64,000 nt of DNA from Pseudomonas fluorescens (GCF_003732425.1 NZ_MOBX01000013.1:1242026-1306025), one strand, 5' to 3'; numbered from the stretch's first letter, positions 1-8,957 are shown. Translations and numbers: made by a program. Notes: generated from the sequence alone by a model not told the origin.

Positions 1-195
1 TCCGATCGTCTGCAGGGCAACACTGTCGCCGCCGATGGCTCCGATCGTCTGCAGGGCAACACTGTCGCCGCCGATGGTTCAGATCGTCTGCAGGGCAACA
101 CTGTCGCCGCTGATGGCTCCGATCGTCTGCAGGGCAACACTGTCGCCGCTGATGGCTCCGATCGCCTGCAGGGCAACACTGTCGCCGAAGGTGGC
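1..195 (+). repeat. 39-bp in-frame tandem repeat, five units
   Basis: Units start at 1, 40, 79, 118 and 157. They differ at only a few positions, mainly in the last codons (GCC/GCT, GGC/GGT, and TCC to TCA in unit 3). The period is exactly 13 codons and the array continues beyond the left edge. Near-identity at synonymous sites points to recent expansion or homogenisation. Confidence 0.9.
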
Positions 196-228
196 GCAGA
201 TCGCTTGAACGAACTTCGCAACGCTTGA
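1..228 (+). CDS. C-terminal end of a 13-residue-repeat protein (5' end outside window)
   Basis: The window opens inside an open frame that stops with TGA at 226-228. The visible 75 residues are almost entirely tandem copies of SDRLQGNTVAADG. Five units are seen, followed by a degenerate last one reading ADRLNELRNA. No domain can be assigned. I recall similar Ser-Asp-Arg-Leu-Gln repeat proteins in fluorescent pseudomonads, but I know of no function for them. The signal peptide, total repeat number and N-terminus lie upstream of the window. A clear rho-independent terminator follows 30 bases after the stop, which supports this being a real expressed gene. Acidic/polar repeats of this kind suggest a secreted or periplasmic structural repeat, but that is only inference. 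Confidence 0.7.
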   Translation, partial: SDRLQGNTVAADGSDRLQGNTVAADGSDRLQGNTVAADGSDRLQGNTVAADGSDRLQGNTVAEGGADRLNELRNA

Positions 229-257
229 ATGCAGTGCGACATCGCAACAACCCAGAG

Positions 258-286
258 AAACCCGGCGTACATCAGCCGGGTTTTTT
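258..286 (+). terminator. Rho-independent terminator of the repeat protein gene
   Basis: An AACCCGGC/GCCGGGTT stem with an 8-base loop is followed by a run of six T, 30 bases after the stop of the repeat protein gene. Confidence 0.85.
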
Positions 287-299
287 ATGTCTGTGTGTT

Positions 300-1391
300 T
301 TATCCCGCCCTGGCCATACAGCGCTTGTAGCGCTCATCCACGCGTTTGGCGAACCAGGCCGTCGTGAGCTTGCGGGTGATCTTCGGACTCTGCAGCACGA
401 TCCCCGGCAACACCGCACGCGGAAGCTTTTTCCCCTCCGCTTGCTCCGCCAGTTCGAACACCCGTCGATAGAGCTTGGTCTCTTCGAATTCCAGGGTTTT
501 GCCCTTCTCCAGTTGATCGCGAATGGTCGGATTGCGCATGCCCAGCGACTTGCCCAGAGTGCGCACCGCCAGTTCCGTGCCGCCGGGCATGATCGAGTCG
601 TAGCGGATCAGATCGCCATCAAGCGCCAGCGGAATACCCGAGGCGCGGCTCACCGCATTTTGAAACGCGGCATTGCGACTGGCGTACCAGCCGGCGTTGA
701 AATCGGCAAAGCGATACAGCGGCTCGCGGTAACTCACCCAATAACCGAGCAAATGCGCGATGCCGAAATACATGCCTCCGCGACGGCTGAACACCTCGCG
801 GCGGATGGTGCCGTCCACCGGATACGGATAATCCTTGGCGTGTTGTTCGGCAAACTCGATGCTGACCTGCATCGGCCCGCCGGTGTGCACCGGGTTGAAG
901 CCGCCGAACAGCGTGCGGCCCATCGGCACCCGGCCGATGAAGTCGTCGAAAATGCCACTGAGTTCTTTTTCACTGCGCGCCGCGTTCAGGCGTTCGCTGT
1001 AGGTTTTGCCGTTGGTTGAACGCACTTGCAGAGCACCGCTGACCAACAGGCTGGGAATGTGCACTTTGGCGGCGCGACGGTCGATTTCGTCACGGGCGAT
1101 TTTGCCCAGGCCGGGCACCGTGGGGTCGGCCTGAAAGGTGGATTCCTGCTCGGCGACGGCCAGCACCGAACACAGATTCTGCGTGGTCGGGCTGATGTTC
1201 TGCGCGGCAAACGCGGCGTAAATATCGGTGGCCCAGCCTTGCCGGTCGGCCGTCTTGGCCGGCATCAGCCGCACGATCTCGGCCTTCACTTCGGCGGGCG
1301 CACGGGGCACCGGTTCCTGGCTGCGCTGCCCCGCGCAACCGGCGAGCACCAGCAGTGCGGCGAGGGTGATCGGTAATCGAAAGTTGTGCAT
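300..1391 (-). CDS. DUF1615-family lipoprotein
   Basis: This is a 363-residue protein beginning MHNFRLPITLAALLVLAGC. The lipobox LAGC places the lipidated cysteine at residue 19, so it is exported and probably anchored in the outer membrane. The rest matches what I know of the DUF1615 family: a soluble, mostly helical domain with conserved stretches such as GGPMQVS, GGMYFGIAHLLGY and FADFNAGWYASRN. The region around AVAEQESTFQADP, with Glu in a helix, and the later FNAGWYASRN recall lysozyme-like/lytic transglycosylase folds, but I cannot confirm catalysis. It converges on the repeat protein gene at its 3' end and is followed upstream by REP elements. It appears monocistronic. Confidence 0.75.
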   Translation of the reverse strand: MHNFRLPITLAALLVLAGCAGQRSQEPVPRAPAEVKAEIVRLMPAKTADRQGWATDIYAAFAAQNISPTTQNLCSVLAVAEQESTFQADPTVPGLGKIARDEIDRRAAKVHIPSLLVSGALQVRSTNGKTYSERLNAARSEKELSGIFDDFIGRVPMGRTLFGGFNPVHTGGPMQVSIEFAEQHAKDYPYPVDGTIRREVFSRRGGMYFGIAHLLGYWVSYREPLYRFADFNAGWYASRNAAFQNAVSRASGIPLALDGDLIRYDSIMPGGTELAVRTLGKSLGMRNPTIRDQLEKGKTLEFEETKLYRRVFELAEQAEGKKLPRAVLPGIVLQSPKITRKLTTAWFAKRVDERYKRCMARAG

Positions 1392-1496
1392 GAAGCCTCA
1401 TCCAGTCCGTTGTGCCGGGTTCACCATACGTTCAATGGTGTGGCGCAGGCTAGGACTGCGCTGATCTGACCCTGTTCCCTTGATGCTCAGCATCCT

Positions 1497-1633
1497 TGTG
1501 GCGAGGGAGCTTGCTCCCGCTCGGCGCGCGCAGCCGTCGTAAACCCGGTTCACCCGTTGTAATTGAAGAACCCGGAATAACAGGGAACCGGGGCCGCTTC
1601 GCAGCCCAGCGGGAGCAAGCTCCCTCGCCACAG
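1497..1633. repeat. REP doublet, GGCGAGGGAGC family
   Basis: The left arm reads TGGCGAGGGAGCTTGCTCCC and is repeated inverted at 1608-1633. About 85 bases of imperfectly self-complementary sequence lie between the arms. This is a REPIN-like arrangement, part of the 1392-1903 gap that holds no gene. Confidence 0.85.
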
Positions 1634-1715
1634 TATCCAGTGCATCGGACCCAGGGTGAACCGCGGGTGGCGAAGTTGTCGGGCACCATTGATTTCCAGG
1701 CAACACCGCAGCATG

Positions 1716-1753
1716 AAAAAGACCCGCGCCTTCCCGGTTGCGGGGCTTTTTTG
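1716..1753. terminator. Orphan bidirectional terminator-like hairpin
   Basis: A run of A, then ACCCGCG, a short loop, GCGGGG and a run of six T. It lies between two REP doublets with no annotated gene ending at it. It could terminate an unrecognised small RNA read on the plus strand from about 1640, or be a relic. I see no supporting promoter. Confidence 0.5.
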
Positions 1754-1768
1754 TGGTATCTCATCCAA

Positions 1769-1842
1769 CCCCTTCGCGAGCAGGCTCGCTCCCACAGAGA
1801 AATGCATTCCAATGTGGGCGCGAGCCTGCTCGCGAAGGGGCC
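1769..1842. repeat. REP doublet, GTGGGAGCGAGCC family
   Basis: Two inverted copies of CGCGAGCAGGCTCGCTCCCA face each other across about 25 bases. The second copy carries a G-to-C change (GTGGGCGCGAGCC). It lies just upstream of the monooxygenase gene. Confidence 0.85.
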
Positions 1843-1903
1843 GGCACTGGCTACCCTTTACATCTGATCCATACTTGTTGCACAGCAAACGGAGGACAGG
1901 CCC

Positions 1904-3439
1904 ATGAATCGCAGCGACGTTCTGATCATCGGCGCCGGCCCCACCGGGCTGGTGCTGGCCCTGTGGCTGAGCAAACTCGGCGTGCGCGTGCGCATCATCG
2001 ATAAAACCTCCGCGCCCGGCACCACGTCGCGAGCGCTGGCAGTACAGGCGCGCACGCTGGAGTTGTATCGGCAACTGGACCTCGCCGACACCGTGGTGCG
2101 CAACGGTCATCGGGTGGCGGCAGCGAATTTCTGGGTCAACGGCAAACCAGTCGCGCAATTGCCGCTGAACCGCATCGGTGAAGGCCTGACGCCGTACGCA
2201 TTCGTCGAAATCTTCCCGCAGGATCAACACGAACGGCTACTGATCGAGCGTCTGGAAGACTACGACGTCACCGTCGAACGCGATACCACTCTGGAAAGTT
2301 TCGAAGAGACCGGCGACGGCCTGACCGCGCATTTGCGCCTGCCCGATGGCGAACAGGAAATCTGCCAGGCCTGCTTTCTGGCGGGATGTGATGGCGCCCG
2401 CTCAGTGGTGCGCAAAACCCTCGACACCGGTTTCCCCGGCGGCACCTATCAGCAGATTTTCTACGTCGCCGACGTCAAGGCCAGCGGCCCGGCGATGAAT
2501 GGCGAGTTGCATCTGGATCTGGACGAAGCGGACTTCCTCGCGGTGTTTCCACTGGCCGGCGAAGGCCGTGCCCGCCTGATCGGCACGGTGCGTGATGAGC
2601 GCGCGGATCGCGCCGAAAGCCTGGAATTCTCCGATGTCAGCAGCCGCGCCATCGAACACCTGAAAGTGCACATCGAAGACGTGAACTGGTTCTCGACCTA
2701 CCGCGTGCATCATCGCGTGGCCGAGCATTTTCGCAGTGGCCGCGCGTTTCTGCTCGGCGACGCCGCGCATGTGCACAGCCCGGCGGGCGGTCAGGGCATG
2801 AACACCGGCATTGGCGATGCGATCAATCTGGCGTGGAAACTCGCCGCCGTGCTCAGCGGCGCCGCCGAACCACATCTGCTCGACAGCTACGAAACCGAAC
2901 GCATGGCCTTCGCCCGTCGATTGGTGTCGACCACCGACAAGGTCTTCAGTTTTGTCACCGCCGAGGGCCGTATGGCGGACTTGCTGCGCATGCGCGTGGC
3001 GCCGTTTCTGATCCCGAAAATGGCGTCGTTCGAGGCCAGTCGCGAGTTCCTTTTTCGCACCGTGTCACAAGTCACCCTCAACTATCGCGGCATGCCGCTG
3101 AGCCAGGGCGCAGCCGGCCACGTCCACGGCGGCGACCGCTTGCCGTGGGCCCATGATGGTGAGGGGGATAATTACGAACCGCTACGACAACCGTGCTGGC
3201 AGGTGCATGTGTACGGCGACACCAGCGACGAAATGATTGCCTGGTGCAATGAACACCATCTACCGCTGCATGTGTTCGACTGGCGCCCGGCGTTTGAAGC
3301 GGCGGGTTTGGGGCGCAACGGTTTTTATCTGCTGCGCCCGGATACCTATGTGGCGATGGCCGACAATAGCGCCGACCCAAAGGTGATTGAACGGTATTTC
3401 CGCGATCACGGGATCCGGCCCTACTTCAACTTCCCCTGA
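1904..3439 (+). CDS. FAD-dependent monooxygenase (PheA/TfdB, UbiH-like family)
   Basis: This 511-residue flavoprotein is of the aromatic-ring hydroxylase type. The N-terminal dinucleotide-binding motif GAGPTG is at residues 10-15. The second FAD motif, GDAAHVHSPAGGQGMN, lies near residue 284 and is followed by the usual NLAWKLAAVL helix. Length and layout fit class A monooxygenases that use NAD(P)H and O2 to hydroxylate aromatic or polyketide-like substrates. The C-terminal ~150 residues match the thioredoxin-like tail of phenol hydroxylase relatives. The start at 1904 has a strong GGAGGA about 9 bases upstream. No ring-cleavage or transport partner is adjacent, so the substrate cannot be read from context. 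A REP doublet follows directly. Confidence 0.85.
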   Translation: MNRSDVLIIGAGPTGLVLALWLSKLGVRVRIIDKTSAPGTTSRALAVQARTLELYRQLDLADTVVRNGHRVAAANFWVNGKPVAQLPLNRIGEGLTPYAFVEIFPQDQHERLLIERLEDYDVTVERDTTLESFEETGDGLTAHLRLPDGEQEICQACFLAGCDGARSVVRKTLDTGFPGGTYQQIFYVADVKASGPAMNGELHLDLDEADFLAVFPLAGEGRARLIGTVRDERADRAESLEFSDVSSRAIEHLKVHIEDVNWFSTYRVHHRVAEHFRSGRAFLLGDAAHVHSPAGGQGMNTGIGDAINLAWKLAAVLSGAAEPHLLDSYETERMAFARRLVSTTDKVFSFVTAEGRMADLLRMRVAPFLIPKMASFEASREFLFRTVSQVTLNYRGMPLSQGAAGHVHGGDRLPWAHDGEGDNYEPLRQPCWQVHVYGDTSDEMIAWCNEHHLPLHVFDWRPAFEAAGLGRNGFYLLRPDTYVAMADNSADPKVIERYFRDHGIRPYFNFP

Positions 3440-3454
3440 CCCACCACAAATCAA

Positions 3455-3547
3455 ATGTGGGAGCGAGCCTGCTCGCGAAAGCGTCGCTTCAGTCAACATG
3501 GATGTCAGCTGAAGTACCGCTTTCGCGAGCAGGCTCGCTCCCACAGG
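3455..3547. repeat. REP doublet, GTGGGAGCGAGCC family
   Basis: Inverted arms TGTGGGAGCGAGCCTGCTCG and its complement lie between the converging monooxygenase and hemB genes. It is a likely bidirectional transcription-stopping stem. Confidence 0.85.
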
Positions 3548-3563
3548 GGCAATGCGGTGGTCT

Positions 3564-4538
3564 TTAGATTCCGGCCAGTGCCAGATCCATCGCGAAGTAA
3601 GTGAAGATCAGATCCGCCCCCGCACGCTTGATCGCACCCAGGCTTTCGCGCACCACGCGATCCTCATCAATCGCCCCGGCCTGCGCGCCGAACTTGATCA
3701 TCGCGTACTCGCCACTGACCTGATACGCCGCCAGCGGCAGGTTCGACGCCTCGCGGATATCGCGGATGATGTCGAGGTAGGCACCGGCCGGTTTGACCAT
3801 CAGCGCATCGGCACCTTCCTGCTCGTCGAGCAGCGATTCGCGCAGGGCTTCGCGGCGGTTCATCGGGTTCATCTGATAGCTTTTGCGGTCGCCTTTCAGC
3901 GCGCTGCCACCGGCCTCGCGGAACGGGCCGTAGAGCGCTGAAGCAAACTTGGTCGAGTACGCCATGATCGGAATCTGGGTGAAACCGGCCGCATCCAGCG
4001 CCTGGCGAATCGCCCGCACCTGACCGTCCATCGCTGCCGATGGCGCGATCACGTCGGCACCGGCGCGGGCAGCGGCTACCGCTTGTTTGCCGAGGTTGAT
4101 CAGGGTCTGGTCGTTGTCGACCTCATGGTTGTGCATCACGCCGCAGTGGCCGTGATCGGTGTATTCGCAGAAGCAGGTGTCGGACATCACGATCATTTCC
4201 GGCACGGCGTCTTTGGCGATGCGCGACATGCGCGAGACCAGACCGTCTTCGCGCCAGGTGTCGCTGCCGTTGCTGTCCAGATGATGCGATACGCCGAAGG
4301 TCATCACCGACTTGATGCCGGCGCGGGCATAGCGCTCGATTTCGCCGGCCAGTTTGCGCTCGGGAATGCGCATCACCCCAGGCATGCTTTTAATCGGCAC
4401 GAAGTCATCGATGTCTTCCTCGACGAAAATCGGCAGCACCAGATCATTCAGGCTGAATTCGGTTTCCTGGAACAGGCTGCGCAGGCTCGCATTGCGGCGC
4501 AGACGGCGGGGACGTGCTTCGGGGAACTGACTGGACAT
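3564..4538 (-). CDS. hemB: Delta-aminolevulinic acid dehydratase (porphobilinogen synthase), Zn-type
   Basis: This enzyme condenses two 5-aminolevulinate molecules to porphobilinogen, the second common step of tetrapyrrole synthesis, in the cytosol. The 324-residue protein carries both active-site lysine regions: [15 protein letters not shown] and [13 protein letters not shown] (Schiff-base Lys). The metal site reads [13 protein letters not shown], the three-cysteine catalytic zinc signature of the E. coli type. As I recall it, the P. aeruginosa enzyme has an aspartate-rich Mg-type site instead. Start at 4538 ([12 protein letters not shown]) is chosen because AGGAAAGG sits just upstream; a 30-codon upstream extension lacks such a site. 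The gene appears monocistronic. A second, Mg-type hemB would be expected elsewhere in the genome. Confidence 0.93.
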   Translation of the reverse strand: MSSQFPEARPRRLRRNASLRSLFQETEFSLNDLVLPIFVEEDIDDFVPIKSMPGVMRIPERKLAGEIERYARAGIKSVMTFGVSHHLDSNGSDTWREDGLVSRMSRIAKDAVPEMIVMSDTCFCEYTDHGHCGVMHNHEVDNDQTLINLGKQAVAAARAGADVIAPSAAMDGQVRAIRQALDAAGFTQIPIMAYSTKFASALYGPFREAGGSALKGDRKSYQMNPMNRREALRESLLDEQEGADALMVKPAGAYLDIIRDIREASNLPLAAYQVSGEYAMIKFGAQAGAIDEDRVVRESLGAIKRAGADLIFTYFAMDLALAGI

Positions 4539-4680
4539 GGGGGCCTTTCCTGAAAACGGCAGATGAGACGAAAGTCGTAGGGGGCGAAGCTTATGCCTTG
4601 CGGGGGTTGGGGTACAAACCTGGATCAATCAAGAGTGCATTACCGGGGGTGCAATAATCCCAGACAGTATCTAAATCCCC

Positions 4681-4765
4681 TGTAGGAGCTGCCGAAGGCT
4701 GCGATCTTTTGATCTTGCCTTAAAAATCAACATCAAAAGATCGCAGCCTTCGGCAGCTCCTACAG
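4681..4765. repeat. REP-like doublet, GTAGGAGCTGCCGAAGG family
   Basis: TGTAGGAGCTGCCGAAGGCT followed by GCGATCTTTTGATC, then the inverted copy after about 15 bases. It can form a long near-perfect hairpin downstream of the glutathione transferase gene and upstream of hemB. Confidence 0.9.
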
Positions 4766-4780
4766 GGGCATGTCTTGGTG

Positions 4781-5479
4781 TCAGGAAGGGATGGTCAGGC
4801 CGCGAATGACCGCTGGGCGGGCGAGGAAGCGCTCCAGTACGCGGGTGACGTTGGGGAAGTTCTGAATGCCGACCAGATCACCCGCTTCATAAAATCCGAT
4901 CAAGTTACGCACCCACGGAAACGTGGCGATATCGGCAATGGTGTAGCGCTCGCCCATGATCCAGTCACGGCCCTCGAGCCGGCCGTCGAGCACCTTGAGC
5001 AGGCGTTTGCTTTCGTCGACGTAACGATCACGCGGACGCTTGTCCGCGTAGTCCTTGCCGGCGAATTTGTTGAAGAAGCCGAGCTGGCCAAACATCGGGC
5101 CGATGCCGCCCATCTGGAACATCAGCCATTGAAGGGTTTCGTAGCGCTGCGCGCCTTCCTGCGCCAGCAACTGGCCGCTTTTGTCGGCCAGATAAATCAG
5201 GATCGCCCCCGATTCGAACAGCGGCAGTGGCTGATCTTCGGGACCGTGCGGGTCGAGGATCGCCGGGATCTTGTTGTTCGGGTTCAGCGAGAGGAATTCC
5301 GGCGACAACTGGTCGTTGCTGTCGAATGCGACCTTGTGCGGCTCGTACGGCAGGCCGATTTCTTCGAGCATGATCGAGACTTTGACGCCGTTGGGCGTCG
5401 GCAAGGAATAGAGCTGAATCCAGTCAGGGTACTGCGCCGGCCATTTCTGGGTGATCGGGAACGCGGACAGATCGGTCAT
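4781..5479 (-). CDS. Glutathione S-transferase, Nu-class (YghU/YfcG-like)
   Basis: This 232-residue GST has an N-terminal thioredoxin fold: YSLPTPNGVKVSIMLEE with the TPNG(x)K motif of the Nu class, then NNKIPAI with the cis-proline and FESGAILIYLA for the glutathione gamma-Glu site. The C-terminal helical domain includes YTIADIATFPWVRN, the typical N-capping/ID motif. Nu-class enzymes act as glutathione-dependent disulfide-bond oxidoreductases or peroxidases rather than classic transferases; that is family knowledge. Start MTDLSAF at 5479 is chosen over MLP three codons earlier because the family usually begins there; neither has a strong ribosome site. The gene stands alone between repeat elements. 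Confidence 0.85.
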   Translation of the reverse strand: MTDLSAFPITQKWPAQYPDWIQLYSLPTPNGVKVSIMLEEIGLPYEPHKVAFDSNDQLSPEFLSLNPNNKIPAILDPHGPEDQPLPLFESGAILIYLADKSGQLLAQEGAQRYETLQWLMFQMGGIGPMFGQLGFFNKFAGKDYADKRPRDRYVDESKRLLKVLDGRLEGRDWIMGERYTIADIATFPWVRNLIGFYEAGDLVGIQNFPNVTRVLERFLARPAVIRGLTIPS

Positions 5480-5517
5480 GGGAAGCATCCAGTCACAAAT
5501 TAAAGCCCGATCATAAT

Positions 5518-5600
5518 GTAGGCGCTGCACAGGCTGCGATCTTTTGACCTTGAGGCTTTGCAGTCTGCAAAAAGATCGCAGCGTTCGACAGCGCCTACAT
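5518..5600. repeat. REP-like doublet, divergent GTAGGCGCTG variant
   Basis: TGTAGGCGCTGCACAGGCTG and GCGATCTTTTGAC with an inverted partner ending at 5600. It is the same architecture as the GTAGGAGCTGCC family but with a changed head. The remaining 5601-5821 shows no gene or strong hairpin. Confidence 0.75.
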
Positions 5601-5821
5601 GAACCGTAACATCCTGTCGCTAACCTGCCCCCAGGCCGCTGAACGTTGCCGTTAGAGTGCTGCGCACTCGGACGATCGAACCAAACGGCCCTCAGGGGAC
5701 TCTGAGCTATGCCTTTGTTGCAGAGGAAGCCGTTCACGACAGGGAAAACACCCGGTGCTGGGAGCCCGCGGTGTAGAGGTTTGTCAGCCTTAACCGAATT
5801 TGCTGAAGAACTTTTTATCTC

Positions 5822-6496
5822 ATGACGATCCTTATGCGATTCGCCAAACGTTTCAAACACCGCGCGTATGTGGCCCTGCCTTCCCTGCTGGCCGTGAGTG
5901 CGCTGTTCCTGTCGCTGGAGTCCAGCGAAAGTCGCGCACAACCGGTGGACGGTACGCAGACGCTGGTCTTCCTGCGTCATGCAGAGAAACCCGAGGGAGG
6001 TCTCGGCCAGCTCAACTGTCAGGGCCTGAACCGCGCCATCGACCTGTCGACGCTGCTGCCGGAAAAATTCGGCAAGGCCGATTATGTGTTCGCCGCCAAT
6101 CCGACGCGCAATGTCGAGGAAGGTGAGCTGGACAACTCCTACAGCTACATTCGCCCGTTGATGACCATCAGCCCTGCCGCGATCAAGCTCGGCCTGCCGG
6201 TGAACATCGAGTTCTCGGCCAACGACACCAGCGACCTGGCCCGCGAACTGCTGAATGACAAGTATCACAACTCGACGATCTACACCGCCTGGTCCCACGG
6301 CTATCTGCCGGAGCTGATCAACAAGGTGGCGGGCAATGCGGTCGGTGAGAAACAGAACATCACCGATGATTGGGCGGGCAACGATTTTGACTCGCTGTAC
6401 GTGCTGACGCTGACCTGGCACAACGGCAAGGCCAGTCTGCAGAGCCACAGCTACAAGCAAGGGCTGGATCATGGCAAGGAAACCTGCCCGACCTGA
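5822..6496 (+). CDS. Secreted histidine-phosphatase-superfamily protein
   Basis: A 224-residue protein with a basic N-terminus and a hydrophobic segment (AYVALPSLLAVSALFLSL) ending near an SRAQ site around residue 40. It is therefore probably periplasmic or membrane-anchored. The motif LVFLRHAEKP just after is the RHG/RHxE core of the branch-2-like histidine phosphatase superfamily, with His as the phospho-acceptor. NPTRN, where family members carry a catalytic arginine, and AWSHGYLPELIN, with a second His, complete the likely catalytic set. The substrate is not deducible. The start at 5822 has a poor ribosome site; ATG at 5834 is an alternative. No operon partner is seen. Confidence 0.75.
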   Translation: MTILMRFAKRFKHRAYVALPSLLAVSALFLSLESSESRAQPVDGTQTLVFLRHAEKPEGGLGQLNCQGLNRAIDLSTLLPEKFGKADYVFAANPTRNVEEGELDNSYSYIRPLMTISPAAIKLGLPVNIEFSANDTSDLARELLNDKYHNSTIYTAWSHGYLPELINKVAGNAVGEKQNITDDWAGNDFDSLYVLTLTWHNGKASLQSHSYKQGLDHGKETCPT

Positions 6497-6515
6497 GTGT
6501 TGTGTGGCCTGACCC

Positions 6516-6602
6516 GGCCCCTTCGCGAGCAGGCTCGCTCCCACACGGGATTTGTATTTCACTCAGATCCAATGTGGGAGCGAGCCTGCTCGCGAAGGGG
6601 CC
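6516..6602. repeat. REP doublet, GTGGGAGCGAGCC family
   Basis: Inverted arms flanked by GGCCCCTTCGCGAG / CTCGCGAAGGGGCC give an extended stem between the converging phosphatase and mnmH genes. Confidence 0.9.
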
Positions 6603-6615
6603 AGCCGCTACATCC

Positions 6616-7719
6616 TCAATCTTTCTGGCTGGCCCGCTCACGCAAATACTCAAGCACCGCCCCACGCTCCCCGGCAAACTCGATCCGCCCGCCCTTCTTC
6701 TCCCGCTGAAATACATACATCGGGTCGTAGTAATCGCGCAGCAATACGCCGATCCACTCACGAAACAGCTCGACCGAGCCGCTGCACGCCTGTTCGGCCA
6801 GCGCCGCTTCCATCTGCAGATACATGCGTTGGTAACGCTCGCCACCCAGTCGACGCTGGATATTGTTCAGGCTGGAAATCAATCGCTCGGCAAATAGCGC
6901 GAAACCCTGCTCGCCATGTACGGCGACGAACTCGGCATGCAGGTCGACGACATAATCCTGCAGGATTCGCTCGACCCGATTGTCGAGACTGTCCTCCAGC
7001 CATACCAGCGGGGCAGCTTGCATGCCCCGGTACAGCGGCAACGGCAAAGCACAGCTACCGACCACCCGACTCTCGTCTTCCAGGACAAATTGCCTGATCC
7101 CGCCGGCGCGTTTTTTCAGCACGTCGACGGCCAGGCGGTTTTCGAAATCGATATTGCCCGGTTGCCCGGTGGCGCGCTTGCCAAAACTCGAGCCCCGGTG
7201 ATTGGCATGGCCTTCCAGATCCAGACCATTGCTCAACTGCACCAGCACTTCAGTTTTGCCAGTACCGGTCATGCCACCCAGCAGGACCAGATCGCATTCG
7301 GCCACAGCCTGATCGACCGTCTCCAGCAGGAACGTGCGCATGGCCTTGTAGCCACCGCCGACACGCGGGTAATCAATGCCGCCCTCGTCCTTGATCCATT
7401 GCTGGACAATCTGTGAACGCAGGCCGCCGCGAAAGCAATACAGATAGCCATCGGGGTGGTTACGGGCAAATTCGACCCAGCCTTGAATTCGCTCTTCGCG
7501 AACCGTGGAAGACACCAGCCGCTCACCCAGGGCAATCGCGGCCTGCTGTCCATGCTGTTTGTAACAGGTACCCACCTGTTCGCGCTCACGGTCGTTCATC
7601 AGCGGCAGATTGACCACGCCGGGGAACGCACCGTGGGCGAACTCGACCGGCGCACGGGCATCCATCATTGGCCGGTCGTTGAGGAAAATGTCTCGGTAGT
7701 CAGTGCAGTCGCGGAGCAT
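6616..7719 (-). CDS. mnmH: tRNA 2-selenouridine synthase
   Basis: MnmH (SelU/YbbB) replaces the sulfur of 2-thiouridine at wobble position 34 of Lys, Glu and Gln tRNAs with selenium, via a geranylated intermediate, using selenophosphate from SelD. The N-terminal rhodanese domain has its catalytic cysteine in [12 protein letters not shown] (about residue 95). The C-terminal P-loop [12 protein letters not shown] lies near residues 148-159. The length (367 residues) is normal. The ATG at 7719 is chosen because GAGGTGA precedes it and it overlaps the selD stop as TGATG, indicating translational coupling. A TTG one codon earlier is possible but less likely. The gene is second in a two-gene operon with selD. 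Confidence 0.95.
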   Translation of the reverse strand: MLRDCTDYRDIFLNDRPMMDARAPVEFAHGAFPGVVNLPLMNDREREQVGTCYKQHGQQAAIALGERLVSSTVREERIQGWVEFARNHPDGYLYCFRGGLRSQIVQQWIKDEGGIDYPRVGGGYKAMRTFLLETVDQAVAECDLVLLGGMTGTGKTEVLVQLSNGLDLEGHANHRGSSFGKRATGQPGNIDFENRLAVDVLKKRAGGIRQFVLEDESRVVGSCALPLPLYRGMQAAPLVWLEDSLDNRVERILQDYVVDLHAEFVAVHGEQGFALFAERLISSLNNIQRRLGGERYQRMYLQMEAALAEQACSGSVELFREWIGVLLRDYYDPMYVFQREKKGGRIEFAGERGAVLEYLRERASQKD

Positions 7720-8753
7720 CAAATCACCTCGACTGCGTGCGTCTGTCGCTCAACCAGTTCGCCGATTGGCGCAAGGTTCAGGCCCAGTTCGGCGGCGACG
7801 GCGAGGAATGCTTCATTGCCTTGCGGCGTCACCGCGATCAACAGACCACCGCTGGTTTGCGGGTCGCAGAGCACGCGTTTGTGCAGCTCCTGCACGCGAC
7901 CCACCTTGCTCGCATAGCTGTCGAAGTTGCGCAACGTGCCGCCGGGCACACAACCCTGATCGAGGTAATACTCGACGCTGTCCAGACGCGGCACACGGTC
8001 ATAGGCGATGCGCGCGGTGAGCTGGCTGCCATCGGCCATTTCCACCAGATGCCCGAGCAGACCGAAACCGGTAACGTCGGTCATCGCTGTAACGCCGGCG
8101 AGTTTGCCGAAACGACTGCCGGGTTTGTTCAGGGTGCACATCCAGTCGCGGGCCACACCGACGTCGGCCGCACGCAACTTGCCCTTTTTCTCGGCGGTGG
8201 TAAGGATGCCGATGCCCAGCGGTTTGGTCAGGTACAACAGGCAACCGGCGGTGGCGGTGTCGTTGCGCTTCATGTGGCGCTTCTCGACCAGACCGGTGAC
8301 GGCGAGGCCGAAGATCGGCTCCGGTGCATCGATCGAATGCCCGCCCGCCAACGGAATCCCCGCCGCATCGCAAACGGCACGACCACCGCGAATCACTTCG
8401 CGTGCCACTTCCGGCGCCAGCACATTGACCGGCCAGCCGAGAATGGCGATGGCCATCAGCGGATCACCGCCCATCGCATAGATGTCGCTGATCGCGTTGG
8501 TCGCGGCAATCCGGCCGAAGTCGAACGGGTCATCGACGATCGGCATGAAAAAGTCGGTGGTCGAGACCACACCGCGCTCGGCATCAATTTCGTACACCGC
8601 CGCATCATCGCGCGAGGCGTTGCCTACCCACAGTTTCGGATCAAGGTTCTGCGCGCCGCTGCCGGCCAGAATCACTTCCAGCACTTGCGGGGAAATCTTG
8701 CAGCCGCAACCGGCGCCGTGGCTGTATTGGGTCAGACGAATCGGCTCGCTCAT
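7719..8753 (-). CDS. selD: Selenide, water dikinase
   Basis: SelD makes selenophosphate from selenide and ATP, releasing AMP and phosphate. The product feeds tRNA selenouridine and selenocysteine synthesis. The 344-residue protein has the mobile N-terminal active loop [10 protein letters not shown], with Cys (not Sec) at the catalytic position and the adjacent Lys. Downstream are Mg-ATP-binding Asp-rich segments ([30 protein letters not shown]). DPQTSGGLL near the C-terminus is the AIRS/PurM-fold signature. It is immediately followed by mnmH, the standard proteobacterial pairing. No selA/selB is in the window, so the local role is selenium transfer to tRNA. Confidence 0.96.
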   Translation of the reverse strand: MSEPIRLTQYSHGAGCGCKISPQVLEVILAGSGAQNLDPKLWVGNASRDDAAVYEIDAERGVVSTTDFFMPIVDDPFDFGRIAATNAISDIYAMGGDPLMAIAILGWPVNVLAPEVAREVIRGGRAVCDAAGIPLAGGHSIDAPEPIFGLAVTGLVEKRHMKRNDTATAGCLLYLTKPLGIGILTTAEKKGKLRAADVGVARDWMCTLNKPGSRFGKLAGVTAMTDVTGFGLLGHLVEMADGSQLTARIAYDRVPRLDSVEYYLDQGCVPGGTLRNFDSYASKVGRVQELHKRVLCDPQTSGGLLIAVTPQGNEAFLAVAAELGLNLAPIGELVERQTHAVEVI

Positions 8754-8820
8754 GGGGGAGTCTCAGGCTGTTGATGGGGCCGATTCTAGCAGAGCACGGA
8801 CGGCCGGACCGAAAGCCAAC

Positions 8821-8909
8821 AGATCAGAAGATCGCAGCCTTCGGCAGCTCCTACAGGGAAACGTAAATCCCCACTGTAGGAGCTGCCGAAGGCTGTGATC
8901 TTTTGATCC
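8821..8909. repeat. REP-like doublet, GTAGGAGCTGCCGAAGG family, heads inward
   Basis: Inverted pair with its CTACAG ends facing the centre, in a loop of about 25 bases. It lies between selD and the 3' end of the autotransporter gene. Confidence 0.85.
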
Positions 8910-8910
8910 T

Positions 8911-8940
8911 GAAAAAAAACCGCCCTTACGGGCGGCTAAA
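8911..8940 (-). terminator. Rho-independent terminator of the autotransporter gene
   Basis: Read on the minus strand, GCCGCCCGTAAGGGCGG is followed by a run of eight T, about 20 bases past the autotransporter stop. Confidence 0.85.
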
Positions 8941-8957
8941 AGTGCTTCGACCCTAAA

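Noticed and set aside
1..195. CRISPR-like tandem repeat at the window start
   Set aside because: The period is 39 bases with no unique spacers, and each unit is an exact multiple of three in an open frame, so it is a protein repeat.
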